Made by a program: the position numbers and the translations under genes. 64,000 nt of DNA from an uncultured Paracoccaceae bacterium (GTDB taxonomy: Bacteria > Pseudomonadota > Alphaproteobacteria > Rhodobacterales > Rhodobacteraceae): NCBI GenBank assembly GCA_913060475.1, contig CAJXSD010000002.1:62001-126000 (forward strand), in the 5' to 3' direction. The notes below the pieces were generated by a model. That model saw nothing but the letters and a program-made list of their open reading frames with translations. It was not told the DNA's origin and searched no databases. Position 1 is the stretch's first letter. The number at the start of each line of letters is the position of its first letter. Positions 54,153 through 64,000 of the stretch are shown one piece after another.

Positions 54153-55028
54153 CTATCCAGCAATCCCGCCAAATCGATCCTGAATATCCTTCAAATCAGG
54201 AATAACATCGGCCGTCCCATGGCGCGTCACCATAATGGCCGCTGCGCGCGTCGCCAAACCGATCGCCTGCTCCATCGGCATTCCACGATCCAAACCAGCC
54301 AAGACATAGCCCGTAAACGTATCCCCCGCACCCGTGGTGTCCACAGCGTCAACAGCAATCGCATCAAACTCAACGGCCCCTTTGGCCCCGATCCAACGAC
54401 ATCCCCGCGATCCCAGCGTGATAACAACATCCGCCACACCCAGATCCCCAACATCACGGCCCAGCGCCGCCTCTAATTGCTGTGCCTCAATTTCATTCAA
54501 AATCAACATGTCCAAATGGGGCAAAACAGCTTGCACCGCCTGCGCTGAAAACGGGGCCGCCGCATAACACACACGCAACCCCAATTCACGCGCCATCCGC
54601 ACACCATCCACTTGGCCCACGGTTTCATTCTGGGTTACAAAAATATCACCCACCATGGCGCCACTTAACGCGGCCCCGATCTGATCCGGCGTAATTTCGC
54701 CATTGCCTCCGGAAAAAATCACAATCGCATTCTCACCATGATCATCCACTGTGATAATCGCATGCCCTGTATGCAAACCGCGGAGAATATGGCGCGTATC
54801 CACACCATACTCCGTCAACCGCTGCACGGCCCAGTCACCATCCGCCCCGACACAGCCGATATGCACAACACGCGCCGCGCCGCGGGCCGCCGCCACAGAC
54901 ATATTGGCGCCCTTGCCCCCCAATCCAACATCCAACGATCGGGCCGCAATCGTTTCGCCAGGCTGCACCAAGGACGCGACACGATAGACATAATCGGCAT
55001 TAATGGACCCTAAATTATAAATCGCCAT
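54153..55028 (-). CDS. rbsK: PfkB-family ribokinase
   Basis: The 291-aa sugar kinase has MAIYNLGSINADYVYRVA at the N-terminus, GGKGANMSVAAARGAA (sugar lid/substrate), GCVGADGDW and the C-terminal DTTGAGDTFTGYVLAGLDRG with catalytic Asp (near 235). The architecture suits ribokinase; adenosine or fructose specificity cannot be excluded. It is monocistronic, with terminator-like elements on either side. Start at MAIYN; the upstream ATG 15 codons earlier is rejected as it lacks family similarity. Confidence 0.85.
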   Translation of the reverse strand: MAIYNLGSINADYVYRVASLVQPGETIAARSLDVGLGGKGANMSVAAARGAARVVHIGCVGADGDWAVQRLTEYGVDTRHILRGLHTGHAIITVDDHGENAIVIFSGGNGEITPDQIGAALSGAMVGDIFVTQNETVGQVDGVRMARELGLRVCYAAAPFSAQAVQAVLPHLDMLILNEIEAQQLEAALGRDVGDLGVADVVITLGSRGCRWIGAKGAVEFDAIAVDAVDTTGAGDTFTGYVLAGLDRGMPMEQAIGLATRAAAIMVTRHGTADVIPDLKDIQDRFGGIAG

Positions 55029-55079
55029 GGCGCGCCTCTTCCTCTCATCAAAACCCTGGCAGGATTTGAACAAAACATG

Positions 55080-55113
55080 TTTTCAGTTTTGCCCAAATAC
55101 TCCCGCCGGAGGC
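55080..55113 (-). repeat. Dispersed terminator-like element, copy B
   Basis: The same 34-base element as copy A, except GCCCAAATA replaces GCAAAAATA. It is 7 bases after the maeB stop, so again directly downstream of a minus-strand gene. Confidence 0.7.
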
Positions 55114-55120
55114 CCCCTCC

Positions 55121-57376
55121 CTATCCAACCTTACACGCCGCCAGAACAGCCATATTCAAAATGTCTGTCGCCGTTGAACCCGATGAACAAATCTGGATCG
55201 AATGATCCACGCCTGACAAAATCGGGCCGATCACTGTGGCCCCTGCCATTTCCTGCATCAATTTCACCGAAATACTGGCCGAATGGCGCGCGGGTACAAC
55301 CAAAATATTGGCAGGCCCTGTCAGACGCGAAAACGGATAGCTGGCTTGCGCCTTGGCGTTTAACGCCACATCAACCGTCATTTCACCATCATATTCGAAA
55401 TCAACACCTCGGGTATCCAAAACCCGGGGCGCAATGTGCATTTTTTCCGCACGCTCAGACACAGGATAGCCAAAGGTGGAAAAACTGACAAAGGCCACGC
55501 GCGGCTCCATCCCCAAATGCCGCGCAACACCGGCACAGCGTTCCGCAATATCGGCCAAATCATTTTCATCAGGCCATTCATGCACCAATGTATCCGAAAT
55601 CAACACGATCCGCCCCTTGTGCAGCAATGCGGTCACACCGACGGCGCCATGCTGGGCATCCGCGTCAAACACGTGGTTGATCAATTCCAGCACATGGGCC
55701 GATTTACGGGTGGCCCCCGTGACCAAACCATCGCCATGGCCATGGGCCAACATCAGTGATGAAAACACATGTCGATCCCGCGCTGCCAAACGGTGGATAT
55801 CGGCGCGGTCATACCCTTTGCGCTGCAGACGGCTGTACAAATATTCCTTATAGGTCGCCAAATGCTTGGTATTGGCGGCGTTCACCACCTCTAACTCGCG
55901 CACAGCGTCGCCCAATCCTTCGGCCTCTAGCTTGGCTTTCACGTCTGCTTCGCGGCCGACAACCAATGCTTTGCCCATGCCAGAGCGTTGATATTCAACG
56001 GCGGCCCGTAATACGCGGGGATCATCGCCTTCGGCAAAGATCATGCGGGCTTGGGCGGCACGCGCACGGGCGTTCAACCCCCGCAGGATCGACGCGGTCG
56101 GATCCATCCGGGATTGCAGGGTTTGCTGATACCCATCCATATCAATAATGGGACGCCGGGCAGCCCCCGTATCCATCCCCGCCTGCGCAACGGCTGGTGG
56201 GATACGGTGGATCAAACGTGGATCAAACGGTGTCGGAATGATATAATCGCGACCAAAGGTCAGTTTACGCCCATAGGCAATGGCAACCTCGTCCGGCACA
56301 TCTTCGCGGGCCAATTCGGCCAGCGCACGCGCGCAGGCGATTTTCATTTCGTCATTGATCGCGCGGGCGTTAATATCCAACGCGCCACGGAACAAATAGG
56401 GGAACCCCAACACGTTATTCACCTGATTTGGATAATCACTGCGCCCTGTGGCCACGATGGCATCGGGGCGCACTTCGTGGGCCTCTTCTGGGGTGATTTC
56501 GGGATCGGGGTTGGCCATGGCAAAAATCACAGGGTTATCAGCCATCGACATAACCATATCTTGGGTCACGGCCCCTTTGACCGACACGCCCAAAAATACA
56601 TCCGCACCTTTCATCGCCTCTTCCAGGGTGCGCAATTCTGTGGAAATGGCATGGGCCGATTTCCACTGATTCATACCCTCGGTCCGGCCCTGATAAATGA
56701 CACCTTTGGTATCACACACGATACAGTTTTGATGCCGCGCGCCCATGGCTTTCAGCAATTCGATACAGGCAATGCCAGCCGCACCTGCACCGTTCAATAC
56801 GATTTTGACGTCTTCGATTTTCTTGTCGGACAGTTCCAGCGCATTCAACAAACCGGCCGCACAAATCACCGCTGTTCCATGCTGGTCATCGTGGAAAACG
56901 GGGATGTCCATTTCCTCTTTCAAACGCTGTTCGATGATGAAACATTCCGGCGCTTTGATATCTTCTAGGTTGATCCCCCCAAACGTGGGCCCCATCAATT
57001 TTACAGCACGGCAAAATTCGTCGGGATCCTCGGTATCCAATTCGATATCGATGGAATTCACATCGGCAAACCGTTTGAACAGAACCGATTTCCCCTCCAT
57101 CACCGGTTTACTGCCCAGCGCGCCTAGGTTACCCAAACCCAACACGGCTGTCCCGTTGGAAATCACCGCAACCAAATTGCCTTTGTTGGTGTAATCATAG
57201 GCCAATTCAGGGTTTTGCGCGATTTCTTCGCAGGGCACCGCCACACCAGGGGAATAGGCCAGAGACAAATCTTTCTGTGTGGTCATGGGGACCGTTGCGG
57301 CCACCTCCCATTTGCCGGGGGTGGGTTGCAGGTGAAAGGCCAGGGCCTCTTCTCGGGTGATTTTTGCTTTAGCCAT
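55121..57376 (-). CDS. maeB: NADP-dependent malic enzyme with phosphotransacetylase-like domain
   Basis: The 751-aa MaeB-type protein decarboxylates malate to pyruvate, making NADPH. The N-terminal malic part shows SLAYSPGVAVPCEEIAQNPE, the GNLVAVISNGTAVLGLGN site, FHDDQHGTAVICAAGLLNAL and NGAGAAGIACIELLKAMGA for NADP. The C-terminal half (from about 430) is PTA-like (GDDPRVLRAAVEYQ, GLVTGATRKSAHVLELI) and likely regulatory, acetyl-CoA sensing. Length is standard for this fusion. Start MAKAKITREEALAF. Confidence 0.95.
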   Translation of the reverse strand: MAKAKITREEALAFHLQPTPGKWEVAATVPMTTQKDLSLAYSPGVAVPCEEIAQNPELAYDYTNKGNLVAVISNGTAVLGLGNLGALGSKPVMEGKSVLFKRFADVNSIDIELDTEDPDEFCRAVKLMGPTFGGINLEDIKAPECFIIEQRLKEEMDIPVFHDDQHGTAVICAAGLLNALELSDKKIEDVKIVLNGAGAAGIACIELLKAMGARHQNCIVCDTKGVIYQGRTEGMNQWKSAHAISTELRTLEEAMKGADVFLGVSVKGAVTQDMVMSMADNPVIFAMANPDPEITPEEAHEVRPDAIVATGRSDYPNQVNNVLGFPYLFRGALDINARAINDEMKIACARALAELAREDVPDEVAIAYGRKLTFGRDYIIPTPFDPRLIHRIPPAVAQAGMDTGAARRPIIDMDGYQQTLQSRMDPTASILRGLNARARAAQARMIFAEGDDPRVLRAAVEYQRSGMGKALVVGREADVKAKLEAEGLGDAVRELEVVNAANTKHLATYKEYLYSRLQRKGYDRADIHRLAARDRHVFSSLMLAHGHGDGLVTGATRKSAHVLELINHVFDADAQHGAVGVTALLHKGRIVLISDTLVHEWPDENDLADIAERCAGVARHLGMEPRVAFVSFSTFGYPVSERAEKMHIAPRVLDTRGVDFEYDGEMTVDVALNAKAQASYPFSRLTGPANILVVPARHSASISVKLMQEMAGATVIGPILSGVDHSIQICSSGSTATDILNMAVLAACKVG

Positions 57377-57503
57377 TTCAGCATCCTTTATTGCGCAAAT
57401 CACACTTACCGCGCAATTTTATTAGGTGCAAGCAGATCGTTTTCCTCTTTCATACCGCGCGGCGGACGATTAAGTTAACGCAAAAGTGTAGGGAGAGTGT
57501 TCC

Positions 57504-60125
57504 GTGACCCCAATGATGGCCCAATATCTGGAAATCAAGGCGCAATATCCAAATGCCTTGTTGTTTTACCGCATGGGCGATTTTTACGAATTGTTTTTCG
57601 ACGACGCCGTGGCCGCCGCAGATGCGTTGGACATTGCACTGACAAAACGGGGCAAACATGATGGCGACGATATCCCCATGTGTGGTGTGCCCCATCATGC
57701 CGCGGAAAATTACCTGCTGACCCTGATCCGCAAAGGGTTCCGTGTTGCCGTCTGCGAACAATTGGAAACCCCCGCCGAGGCGAAAAAGCGCGGATCAAAA
57801 TCCGTGGTCAAACGCGATGTCGTGCGTCTGGTCACCCCCGGCACATTGACCGAGGACAGCCTGCTAGAGGCGCGCCGCCACAATTATCTGGCCGCCTTTT
57901 CGATTGTGCGCGATCAGGGGGCGCTGGCCTGGGTTGATATTTCGACAGGGTCGTTTTCGGTCATGCCCCTGCCGCCCGTGCGTTTGGGCCCCGAATTGGC
58001 CCGATTGGCCCCGGCCGAGGTTGCCGTGCCCGACCATCTAGACCACGACTACCGCCCCATTATCACCGAAATCGGCGCGGCCCCAACGCCCCTGTCACGC
58101 GCCAGCTTTGACAGCGCCGCCGCACAGGATCGCATCACATCCCTGTTCGGGATTGATACGCTGGACGCCTTTGGCACCTTTGATCGTGCCGAAATTTCGG
58201 CAATGGGCGCAATCATCGACTATCTGGATATCACACAAAAGGGCAAATTGCCCCTGCTGCAACGCCCGATCAAAGAATCCACCAACCGCGTCATGCAGAT
58301 TGATGCCGCCACACGGCGCAATCTGGAACTGACACGATCGCTGACGACCGGTGGACGCAGCGGATCGCTGCTGGGCGTGATGGATTGCACGGTCACCGCC
58401 GCCGGTGCGCGCCTGTTGGAACGGCGCCTGTCGTCACCATCGCTGGACGAGTCTGTCATCCACAACCGGTTGGACGCCGTTGAACATATGGCCCAATCGC
58501 CGCAGCTGAAAAACGACCTGCGCGACACCCTGACCAAGGTCCCCGATCTGGACCGCGCCCTGTCCCGCATCGCGATGGATCGCGCAGGCCCCCGCGACAT
58601 CGCCGCAATTCGCGCGGGCCTGACACAGGCAGAACTGATTTGCGATATCGCGGGCCTGTCGGATGCACCCATCGTCGTGGCGCAATCGGTGGCCGCCCTG
58701 CAGGGCCACCAAGATTTGATCGACCTGCTTGATCGCGCCATCGTGTCCGAACCCCCACTGCTGACCCGCGATGGGGGGTTTATTGCGCCCGAATATCATG
58801 CCGAATTGGACGAATACCGTACACTACGCGATCAAGGACGCGGGGTGATCGCCCAGATGCAACAGGATTATATCCAACAAACGGGCATCACATCGCTGAA
58901 AATCAAACACAACAACGTGCTGGGATATTTCATCGAAACCACCGCGATACATGCGGAAAAAATGATGGCCCCGCCGCTGTCGGACACCTTTATCCACCGC
59001 CAAACCACCGCGAACCAAGTCCGCTTTACAACCGTGGCTCTGTCCGAAATCGAAACCAAAATCCTGAACGCCGGCAACTATGCGCTTGAACTGGAAAAAC
59101 AGCTGTTCCAAACCCTGACCCGGACCGTGCTGGATCACTCGGATGCCATTATATCCGTCTCAAACGCCTTGGCTGAACTGGATCTGGCATGTGCCTTGGC
59201 CGATCTGGCCACGCGTTTGGATTGGGTGCGCCCCAATGTGGACGACAGCCGCGCCTTTGCGATCCAAGGCGGCCGCCACCCTGTGGTCGAATCTGCCCTG
59301 ATCCGCGATGGGCACAGCTTTGTGGCCAATGATTGCGGATTGGACGATGGGTCAATCTGGCTGCTGACGGGTCCAAACATGGCGGGTAAATCAACATTTC
59401 TACGCCAAAATGCGCTGATCGCACTGATGGCGCAAATGGGGTCCTTTGTGCCCGCACAATCGGCCCGCATCGGGCTGGTCAACCAACTGTTCAGCCGGGT
59501 CGGCGCATCAGACGATCTGGCCCGAGGCAGATCCACGTTTATGGTTGAAATGGTCGAAACCGCCGCCATCCTGAACCAGGCCGGCGATCGCGCTTTGGTC
59601 ATCCTGGACGAAATCGGCCGCGGTACGGCAACCTATGACGGCCTGTCCATCGCATGGGCAACACTTGAACACCTGCACGACGTAAACGGCGCACGCGCCC
59701 TCTTTGCAACGCACTATCACGAATTGACCGCACTGGCACAAAAATTGGACCGCGTCGACAACGCAACCGTCGCGGTCAAGGAATGGGATGGCGATGTCAT
59801 CTTCCTACATCAGGTCAAACAGGGCGCCGCCGATCGCTCCTATGGGGTTCAGGTCGCAAAACTCGCAGGCCTGCCCGCATCTGTCGTCGAACGCGCCCGC
59901 GTGGTCCTAGACGCCTTGGAACAGGGCGAACGCACAGGCAAAACCGCCCCGAAAACCATCATCGACGACCTGCCGCTGTTTTCAGCTGTGCGCGACACAC
60001 CACCACAGCCCGCCAAACCCACCCCGGCGCTGCAGGCCCTGTCCGACATAAACCCCGACGACCTGACACCAAAACAGGCGCTCGACGAACTCTACCGCCT
60101 GCGCGCCCTAATGGATCAAAAATAA
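57504..60125 (+). CDS. mutS: DNA mismatch repair protein MutS
   Basis: The 873-aa ATPase recognises mismatches and recruits MutL. The mismatch-binding F-x-E lies in [13 protein letters not shown] (near 29-36). The ATPase shows Walker [15 protein letters not shown] (near 625), Walker [17 protein letters not shown] and [14 protein letters not shown] start with GGGAGAG upstream gives [12 protein letters not shown]. It is divergent from maeB and converges with grpE. Confidence 0.97.
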   Translation: MTPMMAQYLEIKAQYPNALLFYRMGDFYELFFDDAVAAADALDIALTKRGKHDGDDIPMCGVPHHAAENYLLTLIRKGFRVAVCEQLETPAEAKKRGSKSVVKRDVVRLVTPGTLTEDSLLEARRHNYLAAFSIVRDQGALAWVDISTGSFSVMPLPPVRLGPELARLAPAEVAVPDHLDHDYRPIITEIGAAPTPLSRASFDSAAAQDRITSLFGIDTLDAFGTFDRAEISAMGAIIDYLDITQKGKLPLLQRPIKESTNRVMQIDAATRRNLELTRSLTTGGRSGSLLGVMDCTVTAAGARLLERRLSSPSLDESVIHNRLDAVEHMAQSPQLKNDLRDTLTKVPDLDRALSRIAMDRAGPRDIAAIRAGLTQAELICDIAGLSDAPIVVAQSVAALQGHQDLIDLLDRAIVSEPPLLTRDGGFIAPEYHAELDEYRTLRDQGRGVIAQMQQDYIQQTGITSLKIKHNNVLGYFIETTAIHAEKMMAPPLSDTFIHRQTTANQVRFTTVALSEIETKILNAGNYALELEKQLFQTLTRTVLDHSDAIISVSNALAELDLACALADLATRLDWVRPNVDDSRAFAIQGGRHPVVESALIRDGHSFVANDCGLDDGSIWLLTGPNMAGKSTFLRQNALIALMAQMGSFVPAQSARIGLVNQLFSRVGASDDLARGRSTFMVEMVETAAILNQAGDRALVILDEIGRGTATYDGLSIAWATLEHLHDVNGARALFATHYHELTALAQKLDRVDNATVAVKEWDGDVIFLHQVKQGAADRSYGVQVAKLAGLPASVVERARVVLDALEQGERTGKTAPKTIIDDLPLFSAVRDTPPQPAKPTPALQALSDINPDDLTPKQALDELYRLRALMDQK

Positions 60126-60130
60126 CAGAT

Positions 60131-60172
60131 CTTTCAGTTTTGCAAAAATACTCCCGCCGGAGGCTCCGGCGG
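60131..60172 (-). terminator. grpE terminator carrying dispersed element copy C
   Basis: Here the 34-base element is extended into a perfect 10-bp stem CCCGCCGGAG/CTCCGGCGGG, followed on the minus strand by AGTATTTTT and the conserved tail. It lies 18 bases after the grpE stop and works leftward, separating grpE and mutS. Confidence 0.8.
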
Positions 60173-60189
60173 GCGCAATCGACCCAGGG

Positions 60190-60765
60190 CTAGCCCGCCA
60201 TGGACGACACACCAACCTGCGCTGGACGCAACAGACGGTCGTGTAACATAAACCCTTCGGCAGATACCTGAATAATATCGCCGGCTTTCGTGCCCGGTAC
60301 GGGCGCTTCGAACATCGCTTCATGCTGTTGTGGATCGAACCGGTCACCAACCGCGGGCGAAATCAACGTGATCCCGTGCTTGGCAAACACATTGACCAAT
60401 TCGCGCTGGGTCAATTCGATACCCTCGATGAACGCCGCATTGGTGTCGCGCTGTTCATCAGAAATCGCCTCTAACGCACGCTTTAGATTGTCATAGACCG
60501 GCAACAAATCGCGGGCCAATTTTGACCCACCGTAATTTTCCGCCTCGCGACGATCTTTGTCCGCGCGTTTACGGGCGTTTTCGGCATCGGCTAAGGCCCG
60601 CATAAATCGGTCTTTGTATTCGTCACGCTCTGCCTTGACCGCGTCCAATTCATCAGCTGCGGCAACTTCGGCATCGATGTCGATCAATTCGTCAGCGGCC
60701 TCTGCCTCTTCTGCGGCAGCGGTTTCGATATCGTCCAAAAATTCGTTTTCGTTCGGCTCTGCCAT
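60190..60765 (-). CDS. grpE: Nucleotide exchange factor GrpE
   Basis: The 191-aa DnaK cochaperone has an acidic N-terminal stretch (residues 1-40), a long coiled coil (VKAERDEYKDRFMRALADAENARKR) and the C-terminal GITLISPAVGDRFDPQQHEA beta wing with GDIIQVSAEGFMLHDRLLRPAQV signature. It follows hrcA by 10 bases in the same operon. Confidence 0.96.
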   Translation of the reverse strand: MAEPNENEFLDDIETAAAEEAEAADELIDIDAEVAAADELDAVKAERDEYKDRFMRALADAENARKRADKDRREAENYGGSKLARDLLPVYDNLKRALEAISDEQRDTNAAFIEGIELTQRELVNVFAKHGITLISPAVGDRFDPQQHEAMFEAPVPGTKAGDIIQVSAEGFMLHDRLLRPAQVGVSSMAG

Positions 60766-60775
60766 GTTTTGTCCT

Positions 60776-61837
60776 TTAACGTCTGTCAGCGATCAGTTTC
60801 CCAACCAGCTGCGCTGTATAATCAACAATCGGAACAATCCGCCCATAGTTTAGGCGCGTGGGGCCAATGACGCCGACCGCTCCGATGATCTGTCTTTCAG
60901 CATTCATATAAGGAGAAACCACCAAAGATGAACCCGAAAGCGAAAAAAGTTTATTCTCAGACCCAATAAAAATTCGCACGCCGTCGCCCGATTGGGTTAG
61001 CTCTAAGAAGTCTGCTATATCGCGCTTTCGTTCCAAATCGTCAAACAGGTTTTTGATGCGGTCCAATTCGGTTTCCGCGGTGTCGTCCCCGATCAAATTG
61101 GACCGCCCGCGAACAATCAATCGTTCGTTGCGTTCGCCCGAATTTTCCCAAACCACCATCCCAGTTTCGACCAGTTCCTGGGCCAAACTGTCCAGTTCTT
61201 GGCGACGTTTTTTAATTTCTTGCTCGACCAGTTTTCGGGCCTCGATCAATGTATGACCGGCCATGATGGCATTCAGGAAATTGGCCGCTTCGCGCATGGA
61301 ACTGGGTGTTTGGCCGATCGGTGGGGTGAACAAACGGTTTTCCACATGCCCATCGGCAAAAACCAACACGACCAGCGCACGATCAGGCGACAGGGATACA
61401 AATTCGATATGTTTTACGGGCGCTTCGTGTTTTGGGGCCAAGACCAGAGATGCGCCTTGGGTCACGCCCGACAAGGCGGTGCTGATACGGTCCAGCATAT
61501 CCCCCACATCGGATGAATTGCCGGTGGATTGGTCCAGTTTCACCCGGTCATCCTGGGTCAGGTCGGACACCTCTAACAGGCCATCAACAAACATACGCAG
61601 GCCGGTTTGGGTTGGAATGCGCCCCGCGCTGGTATGTGGGCTGCCCAGCAGGCCCAGATATTCCAGATCTGCCATGACATTTCGGATGGTGGCGGCGCTG
61701 ACCTTTTCGCTGAAATCGCGGGTCAGAGTGCGCGACCCAACCGGTTCGCCATTTTGCAAATACCCCTCGACCACGCGGCGGAATACCTCGCGGGATCGGT
61801 CGTTTAATTCGTTCAACAATGCGCTTTTGTCTGACAT
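60776..61837 (-). CDS. hrcA: Heat-inducible transcription repressor HrcA
   Basis: The 353-aa repressor of class I heat-shock genes has an N-terminal winged helix ([33 protein letters not shown]), [20 protein letters not shown] and the GAF-like core with NVVGP-type [20 protein letters not shown]. It binds CIRCE elements; none was found in the window. GAGG lies 7 nt before the ATG. It is divergent from rph. Confidence 0.97.
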   Translation of the reverse strand: MSDKSALLNELNDRSREVFRRVVEGYLQNGEPVGSRTLTRDFSEKVSAATIRNVMADLEYLGLLGSPHTSAGRIPTQTGLRMFVDGLLEVSDLTQDDRVKLDQSTGNSSDVGDMLDRISTALSGVTQGASLVLAPKHEAPVKHIEFVSLSPDRALVVLVFADGHVENRLFTPPIGQTPSSMREAANFLNAIMAGHTLIEARKLVEQEIKKRRQELDSLAQELVETGMVVWENSGERNERLIVRGRSNLIGDDTAETELDRIKNLFDDLERKRDIADFLELTQSGDGVRIFIGSENKLFSLSGSSLVVSPYMNAERQIIGAVGVIGPTRLNYGRIVPIVDYTAQLVGKLIADRR

Positions 61838-61950
61838 CTGTTGCCTCTTTGTCTGTCATCATTAAAACGGACCTGTCAGAAAGGTCAATCGGGGTTGCGT
61901 TACTGGGGCGGTCGCATGTATCCATCACATCAACAGCGAAAGGAATTCAT

Positions 61951-62664
61951 ATGCGCCCCTCAGGAAGAAAACTAGACGAAATGCGGACCGTGTCCATTGA
62001 CATCAATGTGACCAAACACGCCGAAGGATCCTGTATGATCCGCGTGGGCGACACCCATGTTTTATGCACCGCCACGATCGAGGACCGCGTGCCCCCCTTT
62101 ATCAAGGGGTCAGGCCTGGGCTGGGTCACCGCGGAATACGGCATGTTGCCCCGATCCACCAGTTCGCGCATGCGCCGCGAAGCCGCATCCGGCAAACAGG
62201 GTGGCCGCACGGTCGAAATTCAACGCCTGATCGGGCGGGCATTGCGCGCAGGCGTGGATCGCGTGGCACTGGGCGAACGGCAAATCACCGTGGATTGCGA
62301 CGTGATTCAGGCCGATGGTGGCACACGCTGCGCGTCGATCACCGGCGGTTGGGTGGCGCTGCGTTTGGCGGTGAACAAACTGATCAAGGCCGGTGACGTC
62401 ACCACCGATCCGCTGATTTCGCCCGTGGCGGCCGTCAGCTGCGGCATTTACGCGGGCCAGCCCGTGTTGGATCTGGATTACCCCGAAGACAGCGAAGCAG
62501 GCGTTGACGGCAATTTCATCATGTTGGGCAACGGTCAAATGATAGAAACCCAGATGAGCGCCGAGGGCGCCACATATTCCCGCGCGCAGATGAACCAACT
62601 TTTGGATTTGGCCGATAAAGGCATCGCAGAATTGGTCGCCCTGCAAGAGGCCGCCGTAAAATGA
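61951..62664 (+). CDS. rph: Ribonuclease PH
   Basis: The 237-aa phosphorolytic exonuclease trims tRNA 3' ends. Signatures are [49 protein letters not shown] and [23 protein letters not shown] with the catalytic Asp. Divergent from hrcA. Start ATG at 61951 has GAAAGGA upstream. It overlaps rdgB by 4 bases (ATGA). Confidence 0.97.
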   Translation: MRPSGRKLDEMRTVSIDINVTKHAEGSCMIRVGDTHVLCTATIEDRVPPFIKGSGLGWVTAEYGMLPRSTSSRMRREAASGKQGGRTVEIQRLIGRALRAGVDRVALGERQITVDCDVIQADGGTRCASITGGWVALRLAVNKLIKAGDVTTDPLISPVAAVSCGIYAGQPVLDLDYPEDSEAGVDGNFIMLGNGQMIETQMSAEGATYSRAQMNQLLDLADKGIAELVALQEAAVK

Positions 62665-63275
62665 CGCGGCGGTTTACGGGCGATACCCTGGTTGTGGCGA
62701 CCCACAATCAGGGCAAGCTAGAGGAAATTGCAGACCTGCTGGCGCCCTTTGGCGTGCAGGTCAAAGGGGCCAAGGAATTGAACCTGCCCGAACCCGATGA
62801 AACCGAAACCACATTTGTCGGCAACGCGCGGATCAAGGCCCATGCCGCAGCACAGGCCACCGGCCTGCCCGCCCTGTCAGACGACAGCGGGATCACGATT
62901 GATGCCCTAAATGGCGCGCCCGGGGTTTATACCGCGGATTGGGCCGAAACACCCAATGGACGTGATTTTGTCATGGCCATGACCCGTGCCCATGATGAAT
63001 TACAGGCCATGGGTGCGCCCCACCCGCGTTTGGCGCAATTCCGATGCACACTGGTTCTGGCATGGCCCGATGGGCATGATGACGTGTTCGAAGGCGTAAT
63101 GCCGGGTCAATTGGTTTGGCCTATGCGGGGCGATCAGGGGCACGGGTACGATCCCATTTTCCAACCCAATGGATTTGACATCACATTCGGGGAGATGGAC
63201 CGTTGGGAAAAAAACAAAATCAGCCACCGCGCGGATGCGTTCAAAAAATTCGTGGCAGGGTGTTTTGACGGCTGA
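62661..63275 (+). CDS. rdgB: XTP/dITP diphosphatase
   Basis: The 204-aa house-cleaning pyrophosphatase hydrolyses non-canonical purine nucleotides (dITP, XTP). [19 protein letters not shown] (residues 8-26), [13 protein letters not shown] (catalytic Asp) and [17 protein letters not shown] are canonical, as is [10 protein letters not shown]. It overlaps rph at its start and hemW at its end. Confidence 0.96.
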   Translation: MTRRFTGDTLVVATHNQGKLEEIADLLAPFGVQVKGAKELNLPEPDETETTFVGNARIKAHAAAQATGLPALSDDSGITIDALNGAPGVYTADWAETPNGRDFVMAMTRAHDELQAMGAPHPRLAQFRCTLVLAWPDGHDDVFEGVMPGQLVWPMRGDQGHGYDPIFQPNGFDITFGEMDRWEKNKISHRADAFKKFVAGCFDG

Positions 63276-64000
63276 TTGGCAAAATGGGGGCTTTGGCCTG
63301 TATATCCATTGGCCGTTTTGCGCGGCCAAATGCCCCTATTGCGATTTTAACAGCCATGTTTCGAAAACTATTGTTCAAAAACAATGGCTTATGGCCTATA
63401 TTTCAGAATTGACACGCGCGGCCAAGGAAACACAAGGCCGCGTGTTAAATTCGATATTTTTTGGCGGGGGCACGCCCAGCCTGATGGACCCTGAATTGGT
63501 CCACGGTATTTTGGACCGTGTTCGCACTTTATGGCCGCAATCCAATGACTTAGAATGCACACTTGAGGCAAACCCCGGATCAGTCGAAGCCGGCCGGTTC
63601 AGAGACTATGCAAGGGCCGGCGTAAACCGCATATCCATGGGCGTGCAGGCGATGAATGACACCGATCTGCGCCGTTTGGGACGGATCCACACCGTGTCCG
63701 AGGCGCACGGCGCATTCGACATCGCACGATCGGTCTTTGATCGGGTCAGTTTCGATTTGATCTATGCCCGCCAAGATCAAAGTTTAGAGGACTGGCGGGA
63801 CGAGTTAAAACAGGCTCTAACATGGGCGATTGATCATTTGTCCCTGTATCAATTGACGGTGGAACAGGGCACAGCATTCGGCGACAGATATAACCGCGGG
63901 ACATTGCGCGGGCTGCCCACCGATGACCTGGCCGCGGATATGTATGACCTGACCCAAGAGCTGTGCGATGATGCTGGCATGCCCGCCTATGAAATATCAA
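63265..64000 (+). CDS. hemW: Heme chaperone HemW (radical SAM), 5' part; runs off window
   Basis: The reading frame starts at TTG 63265 ([17 protein letters not shown]), 11 bases inside rdgB, because no ATG precedes the conserved N-terminus. The radical SAM cluster C-x-x-x-C-x-x-C is CAAKCPYC (near residues 21-28), then FFGGGTPSLMDPE and NRISMGVQAMND, DLIYARQDQSLEDW, LSLYQLTVEQGTAF. The family is a heme-trafficking relative of coproporphyrinogen III dehydrogenase HemN. 245 residues are in the window; the end lies beyond 64000. Confidence 0.93.
   Translation, partial: MTADWQNGGFGLYIHWPFCAAKCPYCDFNSHVSKTIVQKQWLMAYISELTRAAKETQGRVLNSIFFGGGTPSLMDPELVHGILDRVRTLWPQSNDLECTLEANPGSVEAGRFRDYARAGVNRISMGVQAMNDTDLRRLGRIHTVSEAHGAFDIARSVFDRVSFDLIYARQDQSLEDWRDELKQALTWAIDHLSLYQLTVEQGTAFGDRYNRGTLRGLPTDDLAADMYDLTQELCDDAGMPAYEIS

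Noticed and set aside
56051-56968. Plus-strand ORF opposite maeB
   Set aside because: Antisense to MaeB malic domain; no ribosome site and no recognisable motif.
60766-61950. CIRCE element at hrcA-grpE or rph
   Set aside because: HrcA usually controls itself through TTAGCACTC-N9-GAGTGCTAA; no such repeat is visible here or elsewhere in the window.
1-64000. tRNA, rRNA, CRISPR, IS elements, prophage or defence island
   Set aside because: Intergenic gaps are short and none showed cloverleaf, repeat-spacer or transposase signatures; no anti-phage gene sets were recognised.

Overview
The window looks like chromosomal DNA of a marine alphaproteobacterium of the Rhodobacterales (Roseobacter group). 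The basis is gene content and order: leuB/leuC/leuD, the rsfS-rlmH-gpmI-envC-ctpA-rppH string, petP/petR homologues next to ilvE, hrcA-grpE divergent from rph-rdgB-hemW, and DUF1467 beside methylmalonyl-CoA epimerase. The base composition is moderately GC-rich and the third-codon usage is typical. Species is not assignable by eye. No rRNA, tRNA, CRISPR array, transposase, integrase or prophage was recognised. Coding density is high; the only gap near 300 bases (143-444) holds a compact small transcript.

Layout. 1-6 kb: a truncated KefF-type flavoprotein, a small RNA/mini-ORF unit, a queuosine-precursor transporter, a MepA-type endopeptidase, a UMF1-type MFS transporter, a thioesterase and the NAD-salvage pair pncB/pncA, mostly on the minus strand. 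6-18 kb: a hybrid histidine kinase, an EamA exporter, leuB, a membrane protein, a LysR/epimerase divergent pair, a BCCT transporter, leuD-leuC and a DUF2975/HTH pair. 18-21 kb: an MscS channel and an SPFH/Arc-type pair with a perfect palindrome. 20.8-29 kb: a long plus-strand run for ribosome silencing, 23S rRNA methylation, phosphoglycerate mutase, division-site murein hydrolase control, periplasmic proteolysis, RNA 5' end processing, a PLP decarboxylase and a THUMP-type methyltransferase.

29-37 kb: glpK, a methyltransferase, an orphan ModA, a membrane-fused spermidine-synthase-like protein, and a flavocytochrome c sulfide dehydrogenase locus with two tandem diheme cytochromes. 37-47 kb: carB, the folate pair pabB/pabC, aspS, two tandem LuxR-HTH proteins that share an unrecognised C-terminal domain, and a response regulator. 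46-53 kb: mce, DUF1467, EI24, nitroreductase, DUF167, proline iminopeptidase, ubiG, petR-petP and ilvE. 53-64 kb: a WYL regulator beside a decayed RidA gene, a ribokinase-family gene, maeB, mutS, grpE-hrcA, rph-rdgB and the 5' part of hemW.

Most of the window is housekeeping. The points most worth follow-up are: (1) a ~175-nt transcription unit at 225-400 with an 18-codon ORF, a full-length Shine-Dalgarno sequence and a downstream exact complement of it; (2) tandem HTH proteins at 44.2-45.8 kb with a paired novel domain and an AT-rich palindromic upstream region; (3) a dispersed, nearly identical 34-nt terminator-like element after several minus-strand genes; (4) the doubled cytochrome subunit in the flavocytochrome c locus; (5) perfect inverted repeats at the SPFH/Arc, RidA and LysR loci that look like operators.
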